NCBI RefSeq assembly: GCF_003122325.1
Contig: NZ_QFBC01000012.1
Span: 124,001 to 188,000, forward strand
Direction of reading: 5' to 3'
Source of the DNA: Rhizobium album
Lineage (GTDB): Bacteria; Pseudomonadota; Alphaproteobacteria; Rhizobiales; Rhizobiaceae
DNA: 64,000 bases
Part shown: piece by piece, positions 8,663-16,607 of the stretch
Layout of the letters: the number at the start of each line of letters is the position of its first letter
Numbering within the stretch: the stretch's first letter is position 1
Translations under genes and position numbers: made by a program
The notes under the pieces: model-generated
Databases searched by the model: none
What the model was told of the DNA's origin: nothing
The model's input: only the letters and a program-made list of their open reading frames with translations

Positions 8663-8770
8663 ATGATTGACCTGACCCTTCGCCTTCACCGGCGCGCATC
8701 GGCCCCGATTGGGTTCTCCCACGACCGTAACGGCCTATCCGGCCATCGCCCTGCGGCGATGCTGTCCTGA
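8663..8770 (+). CDS. Possible 35-residue leader ORF after the riboswitch
   Basis: An ATG at 8663 with a well-placed AAGGAG ribosome site opens 35 codons (MIDLTLRLHRRASAPIGFSH and 15 more) that end in TGA at 8768. The peptide is Arg- and His-rich with no recognisable domain. It sits between the cobalamin riboswitch and the binding-protein gene. A 7-bp hairpin (CATCGCC-CTGC-GGCGATG, 8744-8761) lies near its end. It might be a translated leader that couples the riboswitch decision to the next gene, or simply a chance ORF; nothing but the ribosome site and location supports coding. Confidence 0.35.
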   Translation: MIDLTLRLHRRASAPIGFSHDRNGLSGHRPAAMLS

Positions 8771-8806
8771 GCCATTGCGTCACCATTCCAGCCATCGAGA
8801 GGCCCT

Positions 8807-9817
8807 ATGCGCCAATTTCTGACGAGTTTCGTTTTTGCCATCGGCATGGCCGGCCTGGCCGCGCCGGCCATGGCCGCCACCCAATATCCGCTGACGATCA
8901 CCAATTGCGGCCAGACCGTCACCTTCGACAAGGCGCCCGCCAAGATCGTCTCCATCGGCCAGGGCATGACCGAAATCCTGTTTTCGCTCGGCCTCGCCGA
9001 CAAGATCGCCGGCACGGCGGTCTGGGTCGGACCGGTCCTGCCGCAATATGCCGAGGCGAACGCCAAGATCAAACGGCTGGCGGACAATGATCCGAGCTTC
9101 GAATCCGTCGTCGGCGAGGAACCGGACCTGGTCGCCGCCGAATTCGAATGGCATGTCGGCACACAAGGCTCCGTCGGCAAGCGCGAGCAGTTTTCCGGCC
9201 TCGGCATCAACACCTATGTCGCGCCGGCCGATTGCGTCGCCAAGATCAACACCGATGGCGGCGACGGCGTGCGCAAGGAGCTGTTCACCATGGAGCTGAT
9301 CTACCAGGAGATCGGCGAGCTTGCCGAAATCTTCGACATCAAGGAGCGCGGCGACGCGCTGATCGCCGACCTGAAGAAGCGGGAGGCGGATGCGGCTGCC
9401 TCGATATCGGGCGCCAAGGACTTGCCGGTGGTCTTCTGGTTCTCCAGCAAGGAAGTCAGCGGCGACGCCTACATTGCCGGCAAGAACAGCGCCCCGGCCT
9501 ACATCCTCAAGACGCTCGGCGCCAAGAACGTCGTGACGACGGAAGAAGAATGGCCGCTGGTCGGCTGGGAAACTATTTCCCAGGCAAATCCGGCCGTCAT
9601 CGTCATCGCCACGATGGACCGCCGCCGCTACGCCGCAGACGATCCGCAGGTGAAGCTCGACTTCCTGGCCAAGGACCCGGTCACCAGCGAGCTCGACGCG
9701 GTGAAGAACAAGCATTTCGTGATGATGGACGCGCAGTCGATGAACCCGACGATCCGCACCATCGACGGTATCGAAGTGCTCGCCAAGGGCATCAAAGACG
9801 CCGGCCTGGCAAAGTGA
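8807..9817 (+). CDS. Periplasmic binding protein of a FecCD/BtuCD-type ABC importer
   Basis: A 336-residue class III (FecB/BtuF-like) binding protein. A signal peptide spans about residues 1-23 (MRQFLTSFVFAIGMAGLAAP, then AMA). The mature chain has the family pattern IVSIGQGMTEILFSLGLADKI and a long linking helix. Such proteins bind ferric siderophores, haem or corrinoids. As the first full-length gene after a cobalamin riboswitch, a corrinoid (cobalamin, cobinamide) or cobalt chelate is the best guess. Its stop overlaps the GTG of the permease. The start at 8807 is preceded by GAGAGG. Confidence 0.88.
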   Translation: MRQFLTSFVFAIGMAGLAAPAMAATQYPLTITNCGQTVTFDKAPAKIVSIGQGMTEILFSLGLADKIAGTAVWVGPVLPQYAEANAKIKRLADNDPSFESVVGEEPDLVAAEFEWHVGTQGSVGKREQFSGLGINTYVAPADCVAKINTDGGDGVRKELFTMELIYQEIGELAEIFDIKERGDALIADLKKREADAAASISGAKDLPVVFWFSSKEVSGDAYIAGKNSAPAYILKTLGAKNVVTTEEEWPLVGWETISQANPAVIVIATMDRRRYAADDPQVKLDFLAKDPVTSELDAVKNKHFVMMDAQSMNPTIRTIDGIEVLAKGIKDAGLAK

Positions 9818-10854
9818 CGCAAACGGTCTCCCGGCAGACGCATGGGTGGGCGCTGCCGGTGCTCACCCTTCTGGCCGTCGTGCTGCTTGTCTTCGTGGTC
9901 AGTCTCGCGGTTTCCATCGGCGAGATCTCGATTCCGATCGAAACGACGGTCAAGGCGGTGTCGAACCGGCTTTTCGGCACCACCTTCGAACTGAGCCGCA
10001 TCCACCAGGGCATCGTCTGGGATTACCGGCTGAGCCGGGCGCTGGTCGCTGCCAGTTCCGGTGCGGCATTGGCGCTCTGCGGCGTCATCCTGCAGGCGCT
10101 TCTTCGCAATCCGCTGGCCGAACCCTATGTGCTGGGCATTTCGGCCGGCGCTTCGACCGGCGCGGTGGCGGTGATGATCCTCGGTTTCGGCTACGGCGTG
10201 CTCACCCTGTCCACCGGCGCCTTCATCGGCGCCGTCATCGCCTTCCTGCTGGTCGGGCTGCTTGCGGCCGGAGCCGGCGGCAGCGGCGAACGCATCATCC
10301 TCTGCGGCGTCGCCGGTTCGCAGCTCTTCAACGCCTTGACCTCCTATATCGTCACGACCTCGGCCAATGCAGAACAGGCGCGCGGCGTGATGTTCTGGCT
10401 GCTCGGCTCGATGAGTGGCGTGCGCTGGCCGGATGTCTGGCTGGCCGCGCCGATCGCCATCGTCGGGGTCGTCATTTCGATGTTCTACGCCAGGGCGCTC
10501 GACGCCTTCATCTTCGGCACCGATGCCGCCGCCACCCTCGGCATCGCCGTGCGGCGGGTGCAGATCGTGCTGCTCGGGGTCACAGCGCTGATGACCGCCA
10601 CCATGGTCAGCATCGTCGGCTCGGTCGGTTTCGTCGGCCTCGTCATTCCGCATGCCGCCCGCTTCATCGTCGGGCCGAAACATGACCGGCTGCTGCCGAC
10701 CGCGGCGCTGGCCGGCGCCATCTTCATGGTCGCCGCCGACATCGTCTCGCGGATCATCATTCCGCAGCAGATCCTGCCGATCGGCGTCGTCACCGCGCTG
10801 TTCGGCGCCCCGGCCTTTGCGGTCATCCTCTATCGGGCACGGAGAACGGCATGA
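9814..10854 (+). CDS. FecCD-family ABC permease
   Basis: A 346-residue membrane permease of the BtuC/FecCD family, with roughly ten hydrophobic segments. Signatures include GVILQALLRNPLAEPYVLGI and SVGFVGLVIPHAAR. The GTG at 9814 was chosen as start because it overlaps the preceding stop (GTGA) and gives a normal-length protein; the open frame upstream belongs to a different reading of the binding-protein gene. It forms a homodimeric channel for a metal chelate or corrinoid with the ATPase encoded next. Co-transcribed with the riboswitch-controlled binding protein. Confidence 0.92.
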   Translation: MTQTVSRQTHGWALPVLTLLAVVLLVFVVSLAVSIGEISIPIETTVKAVSNRLFGTTFELSRIHQGIVWDYRLSRALVAASSGAALALCGVILQALLRNPLAEPYVLGISAGASTGAVAVMILGFGYGVLTLSTGAFIGAVIAFLLVGLLAAGAGGSGERIILCGVAGSQLFNALTSYIVTTSANAEQARGVMFWLLGSMSGVRWPDVWLAAPIAIVGVVISMFYARALDAFIFGTDAAATLGIAVRRVQIVLLGVTALMTATMVSIVGSVGFVGLVIPHAARFIVGPKHDRLLPTAALAGAIFMVAADIVSRIIIPQQILPIGVVTALFGAPAFAVILYRARRTA

Positions 10855-11621
10855 GCATCCACGTCGATACGGTGAGTTTTGCCGCCGGCAACACGCTGAT
10901 CGTCGACGGCGTCAGCGTGGCAGCGGAAAAGGGCAAGGTGCTCGGGCTGCTGGGGCCGAACGGTTCGGGAAAATCCAGCCTGCTGAAACTGATATGCCGG
11001 CTGCGCAAGGTGCAGAGCGGCGTCATCCGGCTCGGAGACGACGACATCGCCTCGATCCCCCGCGCCGCGCTTGCCCGTCGCATCGCCCTTGTCGAGCAGC
11101 AGGCCACCACCGAGACGCAGGTGACGGTAATGGATGTGGTGCGGCTTGGCCGCACGCCGCATCGCGGCCCGTTATCCTCCTGGTCAACCGGTGACGATTC
11201 GGCCGTTGCGGAAGCACTGTCGCGGGTCGGCATGCACGACAGGGCCGGGCAGCTGTGGCACACGCTCTCCGGCGGCGAGCGCCAGCGGGTGCATATCGCC
11301 CGCGCCCTGGCGCAGACGCCGAGCGAACTGCTGCTCGACGAGCCGACCAACCATCTCGACATCCAGCACCAGCTCGACATTCTGGGGCTGGTCTCCAGGC
11401 TCGACGTCACCTCGATCGTCGCGCTGCACGACCTCAACCTCGCGGCGATGTTCTGCGACCGGCTGGTCGTGCTGCAGAAAGGCCGGGTGATTGCCGCAGG
11501 CATACCGGAAGAGGTGCTGACCGCAGACCTGATCGCCGAGGTTTTCGGCGTACGGGCGTGCGTCGAAAAATCCGCGGTGCACGGTCGCTGCAACATCCAG
11601 TACATGGCATCAGGCGCATGA
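10851..11621 (+). CDS. ABC importer ATP-binding protein (FecE/BtuD type)
   Basis: A 256-residue ATPase with Walker A GPNGSGKSS near residue 39, signature LSGGERQRV near 142, Walker B LLLDEPTNHLD and switch histidine in IVALHDLNLA. It overlaps the permease stop by 4 bases (ATGA) and its own stop overlaps the methyltransferase start in the same way. It completes a three-part BtuFCD/FecBDE-type importer under the cobalamin riboswitch. The C-terminal region contains two cysteines (RACVEKSAVHGRCN), of unknown meaning. Confidence 0.92.
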   Translation: MSIHVDTVSFAAGNTLIVDGVSVAAEKGKVLGLLGPNGSGKSSLLKLICRLRKVQSGVIRLGDDDIASIPRAALARRIALVEQQATTETQVTVMDVVRLGRTPHRGPLSSWSTGDDSAVAEALSRVGMHDRAGQLWHTLSGGERQRVHIARALAQTPSELLLDEPTNHLDIQHQLDILGLVSRLDVTSIVALHDLNLAAMFCDRLVVLQKGRVIAAGIPEEVLTADLIAEVFGVRACVEKSAVHGRCNIQYMASGA

Positions 11622-12403
11622 CGAACACGACGGCCGGTGACAACTTCGACCTCAAGGAAGAGATCCGCGACTACTGGTCGAAACGATCCGAAACCTTCGA
11701 CCTGGCCTTCGGCCACAGGATTGCGCCGGGACCGGAGGCGGAGGCCTGGCAGAAGCCGATCCGGGATATGCTGGGCCTCCGGCCGCAACGCGTGCTGGAG
11801 CTGGCCTGCGGCACCGGCGAGGTCACCCGCCTGATCCACGACCTCGGTCACGACGTGACGGCGCTCGACTTTTCCGAGGCGATGCTGGCGGTGGCGAAAC
11901 GCAAACATGCCGGCAAGGACCGGCTGCGCTTCCTGCTCGCCGACGCCGAACAGACGATGGAGCCGGACGCCACTTACGACGCCATCGTCTGCCGCCATCT
12001 CGTCTGGACCCTCACCCGGCCGGAAGAGGCGTTGCGGGAATGGTTCCGCATCCTCAAGCCCGGCGGCCGGATCCTGATCTATGACGGCGACTGGGCGACG
12101 CCGAAACCGTTCGGCCGCCTGGTGGCGCGGCTGATCGCGCTGATCGATTTTTGTGTGGGAGCGGACAGGAACTACGATGGTGCACTGAGCGATCGTCATG
12201 GCCGCATCATGCAGGCGCTCCCCTTCGGTCACGGCCTGCAGGCGGCCGAATTGATTCCGCTTCTGGAAAAGGTGGGTTTTGGCGCGATCGAAGTGCACTC
12301 GCACGAGCCCATCGCCAGGGCACAACGAAAAGGCGCCAACCTGCGAAACCGGCTGCGCACCTTCGTCTATCGGCGTTTCATCCTCACCTGCAGCAAGCCC
12401 TGA
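11618..12403 (+). CDS. Class I SAM-dependent methyltransferase
   Basis: A 261-residue Rossmann-fold methyltransferase of the UbiE/Methyltransf_11 kind. The SAM-binding motif VLELACGTGEVTR is near residue 55, the acidic residue follows in VTALDFSEAML, and the post-motif strand is ILKPGGRILIYDGDW. Its ATG overlaps the ATPase stop, so it is an integral part of the riboswitch-controlled import operon. A methyltransferase co-produced with a metal-chelate or corrinoid importer may modify the imported ligand or act in corrinoid salvage. The substrate is not evident and it does not show the domain order of the known Cob methylases (CobA, CobI, CobJ, CobL and CobM type). Confidence 0.85.
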   Translation: MTNTTAGDNFDLKEEIRDYWSKRSETFDLAFGHRIAPGPEAEAWQKPIRDMLGLRPQRVLELACGTGEVTRLIHDLGHDVTALDFSEAMLAVAKRKHAGKDRLRFLLADAEQTMEPDATYDAIVCRHLVWTLTRPEEALREWFRILKPGGRILIYDGDWATPKPFGRLVARLIALIDFCVGADRNYDGALSDRHGRIMQALPFGHGLQAAELIPLLEKVGFGAIEVHSHEPIARAQRKGANLRNRLRTFVYRRFILTCSKP

Positions 12404-12419
12404 GACGGCCGGCTGCCGC

Positions 12420-12836
12420 TCAGCCGATCTGCTTGATGAAACTTTCCAGCATGGTCTTGAGACGCTGGGCGTCCTCGTTGCCGTAGGAATCCTCGACCTT
12501 GGCCTCGTGTTCCTCGACGCGCTTGTTCTGCGAGGCGAGCAGCGAAGCGCCCTTGTCGGAAAGGAACATCCGCACCTTGCGGCGGTCGTTCGGATCCGGC
12601 ACGCGGTAGACCAAAGCTTCCTGCACCATGCGGTCCACGAGCTTGGTGAGCGTCGGCAGGTTCAGCGCCAGTTCCTCCGCCAGCTTGCCCATGGGCAGCC
12701 CGCCGGATTCCGACAGGACCTTCATCAGCCGCCACTGGTCGAGCGACACGCCCTCGGCAGTAAGCTGGCGGCTCAGATGCCGGTTGGCCTGGGCCAGCAG
12801 GTGCGAAAGATGTTCGTTCAATGAGCGTTCGGCCAT
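12420..12836 (-). CDS. MarR-family transcriptional regulator
   Basis: A 138-residue winged-helix repressor. The recognition region GLPMGKLAEELALNLPTLTKLVDRM is followed by the wing VPDPNDRRKVRMFLS, both classic for MarR. The start is placed at the ATG 12834-12836. An in-frame TTG at 12852-12854 would add six residues, but neither has a clear ribosome site. It is divergent from the binding-protein operon starting at 13002, and a perfect CAATT-N4-AATTG repeat lies between them over that operon's -35 region. It probably represses the operon and itself until a small aromatic or carboxylate ligand binds. Confidence 0.88.
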   Translation of the reverse strand: MAERSLNEHLSHLLAQANRHLSRQLTAEGVSLDQWRLMKVLSESGGLPMGKLAEELALNLPTLTKLVDRMVQEALVYRVPDPNDRRKVRMFLSDKGASLLASQNKRVEEHEAKVEDSYGNEDAQRLKTMLESFIKQIG

Positions 12837-12851
12837 GGATCTTTTAATCAG

Positions 12852-12865
12852 CAATTGTTTAATTG
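12852..12865. promoter_or_regulatory. Candidate MarR operator, CAATT-GTTT-AATTG
   Basis: A perfect 5-bp inverted repeat with 4-base spacer, of the size and AT-rich character of MarR sites. It sits immediately before the marR gene and covers the -35 hexamer of the divergent promoter at 12855-12882. Binding there would block both directions. Confidence 0.6.
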
Positions 12866-12882
12866 GAAACTATCTATATAAT
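12855..12882 (+). promoter_or_regulatory. Sigma-70-like promoter of the AmiC-like/HAAT operon
   Basis: TTGTTT (12855-12860) and a perfect TATAAT (12877-12882) are separated by 16 bases, about 120 bases before the GTG of the gene at 13002. The -35 box lies inside the candidate MarR operator. Confidence 0.6.
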
Positions 12883-13001
12883 GCTTCGGGCAAGCCGCAA
12901 AGGCTCGTTCCGAACAAAACAAAAAAATCATACTCCGCCTTGGGCTTCAAGGCAGGAGTGTCTGGGGTGGAGCGCCGCATAACGTTACAGGGGAGAAAAC
13001 C

Positions 13002-14189
13002 GTGACGCTCGAATTCGCTCAGGGTCCTGCCGTTGGCGACCTGTGGATGCGCGGCCGATTGAAGAGGCCGGCCTTTGCCGCTGCCCGCCGGCCCCTGCTG
13101 GCGCTACGCGCCGGCGGCAGCGAGCCTGCCCCCCGCTCCCACGGCCCCATCCGCATCGGCTTGCTGGTTCCCTTCCAGGGCGCCGATGCCATCTGGGGGC
13201 CATCCTGCCAGTATAGCGCCGTGCTTGCCGCGGCGGAAATGAACGAAAAAGGCGGCATCCTTGGCCGGCAGATCGAATTGCTCGCTGCCGATGCCGGCGG
13301 CAGTCCGGAGGCCGTCGTCGAACGCGCCCGCGACCTGGTCGAGCGGCAGGGCGCCAACGCGCTGATCGGCGTGCACCTGTCCTCCGTGCGCGTTGCGCTC
13401 GCCAAGGCTTTTTCCGGCCGGGTTCCTTATGTTTTCGCGCCGCTTTTCGAGGGCGGCAATGATGGCGAGGCGGTGTTCACCATCGGCGAGGTGCCGGAAC
13501 GCCAGTTTGCCGGCCCCGTCAGCCACCTGATGCAGCATCATGCCGCAAAACGCTGGTTCCTTGTCGGCAACGACTACGTCTGGCCGCGCAGCTCGCATGG
13601 CTGGGTGCGGCAGTTCGTGCTGGAAAACGGCGGCGAGATCGTCGGCGAGGAATATGTCGGCATCGGCCAGGAGACCGACCATATCGTTGACCAGGTCGAG
13701 GCCGCCGCCCCCGATATCGTCTTCCAGTCGCTGGTCGGTTCCGAATGCGTGCCGTTCAACCGGATGTTTGCCGAGCGCGGGCTGGCGCAGCGGATCCTGC
13801 GGCTCTCGGGCGCGGTCGAGGAGAACACACTGATGGCGATCGGCGAGGAGAACACCGAAAATCTCTTCTGCGCCGCCGGCTATTTCAGCGCCCTCAAGAC
13901 GCCGGAAAACCAGCGCTTCCTCAAGCGTTACCGCGATGCTTTCGGCGTGACGGCGCCGGTGCAAGGCGTGCTCAGCGAGGCCTGCTACGAGGGCCTGCGT
14001 TTCTTCGGCGCGCTTGCCTCCAGGGCGCAGTCGCTCGATCTCACGGCGCTTGCCAATGCCTTCGAAGGATTGACCTTCGAAAGCGCCCGCGGCCTCACCA
14101 CCGTCCGAAACGGCGTGGCCGCCGGCCCCACCTATCTCGCCCGCGCCGACGGCACGGAATTCGAGATTTTGCGCGCCTTCAACGACTGA
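13002..14189 (+). CDS. AmiC-like type I ligand-binding protein without signal peptide
   Basis: A 395-residue protein of the PBP1 AmiC/urea-binding kind. Family features include IRIGLLVPFQGADAIWGPSC, MNEKGGILGR and VGNDYVWPRSSHGW. The first 48 residues are Arg- and Gly-rich and hold no hydrophobic signal segment. The GTG start at 13002 has a GGGGAG ribosome site, and no upstream extension adds an export signal. It may therefore stay in the cytoplasm, as Pseudomonas AmiC does when sensing amides for AmiR. No AmiR-like antiterminator is encoded nearby. It is first in the operon, with a separate promoter before the exported paralogue at 14456. It could be a sensor, or a binding protein with an unusual export route. 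Confidence 0.75.
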   Translation: MTLEFAQGPAVGDLWMRGRLKRPAFAAARRPLLALRAGGSEPAPRSHGPIRIGLLVPFQGADAIWGPSCQYSAVLAAAEMNEKGGILGRQIELLAADAGGSPEAVVERARDLVERQGANALIGVHLSSVRVALAKAFSGRVPYVFAPLFEGGNDGEAVFTIGEVPERQFAGPVSHLMQHHAAKRWFLVGNDYVWPRSSHGWVRQFVLENGGEIVGEEYVGIGQETDHIVDQVEAAAPDIVFQSLVGSECVPFNRMFAERGLAQRILRLSGAVEENTLMAIGEENTENLFCAAGYFSALKTPENQRFLKRYRDAFGVTAPVQGVLSEACYEGLRFFGALASRAQSLDLTALANAFEGLTFESARGLTTVRNGVAAGPTYLARADGTEFEILRAFND

Positions 14190-14298
14190 CGCCAGCAGCG
14201 ACGGTGACCGCCGCTGCGCCGCAACCCTTTGCCGTACAATCGTTTTTCCCCATGCCGCGCTCTCGCTGGCATCATTTTTTGCCATCGCAGAAAAATAC

Positions 14299-14326
14299 TT
14301 GAAAAAGAAAATATTGAATATATAAG
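14299..14326 (+). promoter_or_regulatory. Candidate promoter before the second HAAT binding protein
   Basis: In the 266-base gap 14190-14455 an AT-rich patch contains TTGAAA (14299-14304) and TATAAG (14321-14326) with 16-base spacing, about 130 bases before the ATG at 14456. This would give the transporter genes their own transcript in addition to read-through from 13002. The rest of the gap shows no gene. Confidence 0.5.
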
Positions 14327-14455
14327 CATATTCACGACGCGTTTTTCGCGACATTTCCCGAGTGCCCGAAAGGCTCGGCCGGCAGGCTTTCCGTCTGCGT
14401 GGCGTGGATTTGCGCGTCCTGCATTTCCTTGTCGATAACAAAGAGGGTGAACCAC

Positions 14456-15676
14456 ATGAACATCAGCAGACGTCTTTTCCTCGGCGGAACCGCCTTGGCA
14501 CTCACCACCCCGTGGGTGAGCCGCGCCGCCTTTGCCGCCGATCCGATCAACATCGCCAGCATCTACGACCTGTCCGGCGGCCTGGAAATCTACGGCCAGC
14601 CGATCGACGCCTGCCTCGATCTGGCCGTCGCCGAGCTGAACGAAGCCGGCGGCCTGCTCGGTCGCGAAATCAAGGTCCAGAAATACGATCCGCAGTCGAA
14701 CATCCAGCTCTACACCCAGTTCGCCACCGAGGCGGCAACCAGCCTGCAGGCCTCCGTCGTGTTCGGCGGCATCACCAGCGCCTCGCGCGAGGCGATCCGC
14801 CCGCTGCTCGGCCGCTACCAGACGCTTTATTTCTACTCGCCGCTTTATGAAGGCGGCGTCTGCGACCGCAACACCTTCTGCACCGGCTCGACGCCCGCCC
14901 AGACCATCGGCAAGCTGATGCCGTTTGCCGTCCAGAATTTCGGCAAGAAGGTCTACGTGCTGGCCGCCGACTACAATTACGGCCAGATCTCCGCCAAGTG
15001 GGTGCGCGATTATACCGAGCAGGCCGGGGGCGAGGTGATCGCCGCGGAATTCTTCCCGCTCGACGTCACCGATTTCAGCGCCGCGATCCAGAAGATCCAG
15101 CGCGAAAAGCCCGATGTCATTTACACGCTGCTGGTCGGCGGCAACCACATGTCGTTCTTCCGCCAGTGGGCCGCGGCCGGCATGGCGGGCCAGATTCCGA
15201 TCGTTTCCACCTCCTTCGGCGGCGGCAACGAACACATCGTGCTGACGCCGGCCGAATCCGACGGCGTCATGGCCGCCTTCGGTTACTTCCAGGAAATCAA
15301 GTCGCCGACCAACGAAGCCTTCGTAAAGCGTTACCATGCCAAGTTCGGCGATAACGCACCCTATGTCACCGAACATGCCTCGGCCACCTACAATGCCGTT
15401 CACCATTGGGCAAACGGCGTAAAGAAGGCCAATTCTCTCGACCGCATGGCGGTGATCGAAGCGATCGAAAGCGGCTCGACGGTCGAAGGCCCCGGCGGCC
15501 CCTCCACCATCGATCCCAAGACGCATCATTGCGCCACCGACGTTCACATCGGCAAGGTCAAGAACCATAGCTTCGAAATCCTCGAAAGCTATGCGAACCA
15601 GCCGCCGGCCGATACGGCAGCTGTCTGCGACCTCGTCGCCAACCCGAACGACAACCAGCAATACGTCATCGAATAA
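14456..15676 (+). CDS. Tat-exported HAAT binding protein (urea/amide-type)
   Basis: A 406-residue periplasmic binding protein. The N-terminus MNISRRLFLGGTALALTTP has a twin-arginine motif and hydrophobic core, then the cleavage region RAAFAA. The body matches the urea/short-chain-amide group: INIASIYDLSGGLEIYGQ, LNEAGGLLGREIKV, YFYSPLYEGG, and a YNYGQISAKWVRDY hinge region. The ATG at 14456 has a GAGGGTG ribosome site. It supplies substrate to the LivHMGF set that follows. UrtA-like overall, but no urease genes are adjacent, so the ligand is better called an amide- or urea-like compound. Confidence 0.87.
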   Translation: MNISRRLFLGGTALALTTPWVSRAAFAADPINIASIYDLSGGLEIYGQPIDACLDLAVAELNEAGGLLGREIKVQKYDPQSNIQLYTQFATEAATSLQASVVFGGITSASREAIRPLLGRYQTLYFYSPLYEGGVCDRNTFCTGSTPAQTIGKLMPFAVQNFGKKVYVLAADYNYGQISAKWVRDYTEQAGGEVIAAEFFPLDVTDFSAAIQKIQREKPDVIYTLLVGGNHMSFFRQWAAAGMAGQIPIVSTSFGGGNEHIVLTPAESDGVMAAFGYFQEIKSPTNEAFVKRYHAKFGDNAPYVTEHASATYNAVHHWANGVKKANSLDRMAVIEAIESGSTVEGPGGPSTIDPKTHHCATDVHIGKVKNHSFEILESYANQPPADTAAVCDLVANPNDNQQYVIE

Positions 15677-15692
15677 GCGCGGCGGACGGTGC

Positions 15693-15723
15693 GGCTCGTG
15701 GGGAGCATGTGTCCCCACGAGCC
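15693..15723 (+). terminator. Intercistronic stem-loop after the binding-protein gene
   Basis: Arms 15693-15704 (GGCTCGTGGGGA) and 15712-15723 (TCCCCACGAGCC) form a perfect 12-bp stem with loop GCATGTG. It lies 16 bases after the stop of the binding protein and 17 before the permease start. No U-run follows, so it probably stabilises or partially attenuates the message. Confidence 0.65.
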
Positions 15724-15740
15724 CGAACGGGGTAGAACCG

Positions 15741-16607
15741 GTGGACTATTTTCTTGTTGTGCTGTTCCAGATCGTTGGAACGGTCGGCAATCTTGCGCTG
15801 ATCAGCGTCGGGCTTGCCGTCATCTTCGGCATGATGCGGGTGATCAACCTCGCGCATGGCGAATTCATCATGCTCGGCGGTTTCGCCGCCATCTTCAGCA
15901 CCCAGGCGGGCATCAACATCTGGATCGCTATGCTGGTGGTCGCGCCCCTGTCGGTCGCCCTTCTTGGCGTCGTCGTCGAGCGGCTGATCATGCGCCGGCT
16001 CTATGGCCGCATGGTCGATACCATGCTGGCGAGCTGGGGGCTCAGCCTGCTGCTGATCGGCCTTGCCACGACGTTCTTCGGCAACCGCGTCGTCGGCATC
16101 GCCGCCCCCGTCGGCAGTTTTCGTGTCGGCGGCTACAGCCTCGGCGCCTATGATTTCGTGCTGACCGGTGTCGCCGCCGTGGTCTTTGCCGGCGGATACC
16201 TGCTGCTGCGGATGACCCGCGCCGGGCTGATCGCCCGCGCCACCATGCAGAACCGCGAGATGGCCTCCTCGCTCGGCATCGAGCCGTCGCGGGTCTATGC
16301 CGTGACCTTCGCCATCGGGGCTGGCCTGAGCGGCCTTGCCGGCGGCCTGCTGGCACCGATCTCCGGCGTCTTGCCGACCATGGGCGTCGCCTATGTCGCC
16401 AAGGCCTTCATCACGGTCATCACCGGCGGCGCCAGCGTCGTGACCGGAACGGCACTGAGTGCCGCACTGCTCGGCAGCATCAACACCATTTCCACCTTCC
16501 TGACCACGCCCGTCGTCGGCGACGTCGCGCTGCTGCTCGCCGCCACGATCTTTCTGCGCCTGCTGCCCACCGGCATCACCGGCCGCATCTTCAAGGGGGC
16601 TCCATGA
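15741..16607 (+). CDS. livH: HAAT ABC permease (LivH/UrtB type)
   Basis: A 288-residue permease starting with GTG at 15741 (MDYFLVVLFQIVGTVGNLAL), with a GGGG-rich ribosome site 8 bases before. The LivH motif INLAHGEFIMLGGFAA is near residue 35, and further membrane spans follow to residue 280. Its stop overlaps the livM ATG by 4 bases. It pairs with LivM at 16604 to form the channel for the ligand bound by the protein at 14456-15676. Confidence 0.92.
   Translation: MDYFLVVLFQIVGTVGNLALISVGLAVIFGMMRVINLAHGEFIMLGGFAAIFSTQAGINIWIAMLVVAPLSVALLGVVVERLIMRRLYGRMVDTMLASWGLSLLLIGLATTFFGNRVVGIAAPVGSFRVGGYSLGAYDFVLTGVAAVVFAGGYLLLRMTRAGLIARATMQNREMASSLGIEPSRVYAVTFAIGAGLSGLAGGLLAPISGVLPTMGVAYVAKAFITVITGGASVVTGTALSAALLGSINTISTFLTTPVVGDVALLLAATIFLRLLPTGITGRIFKGAP

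Noticed and set aside
12837-12854. TTG start six codons upstream for the MarR gene
   Set aside because: It would lie inside the candidate operator and has no ribosome site. The downstream ATG gives the usual MarR N-terminus.
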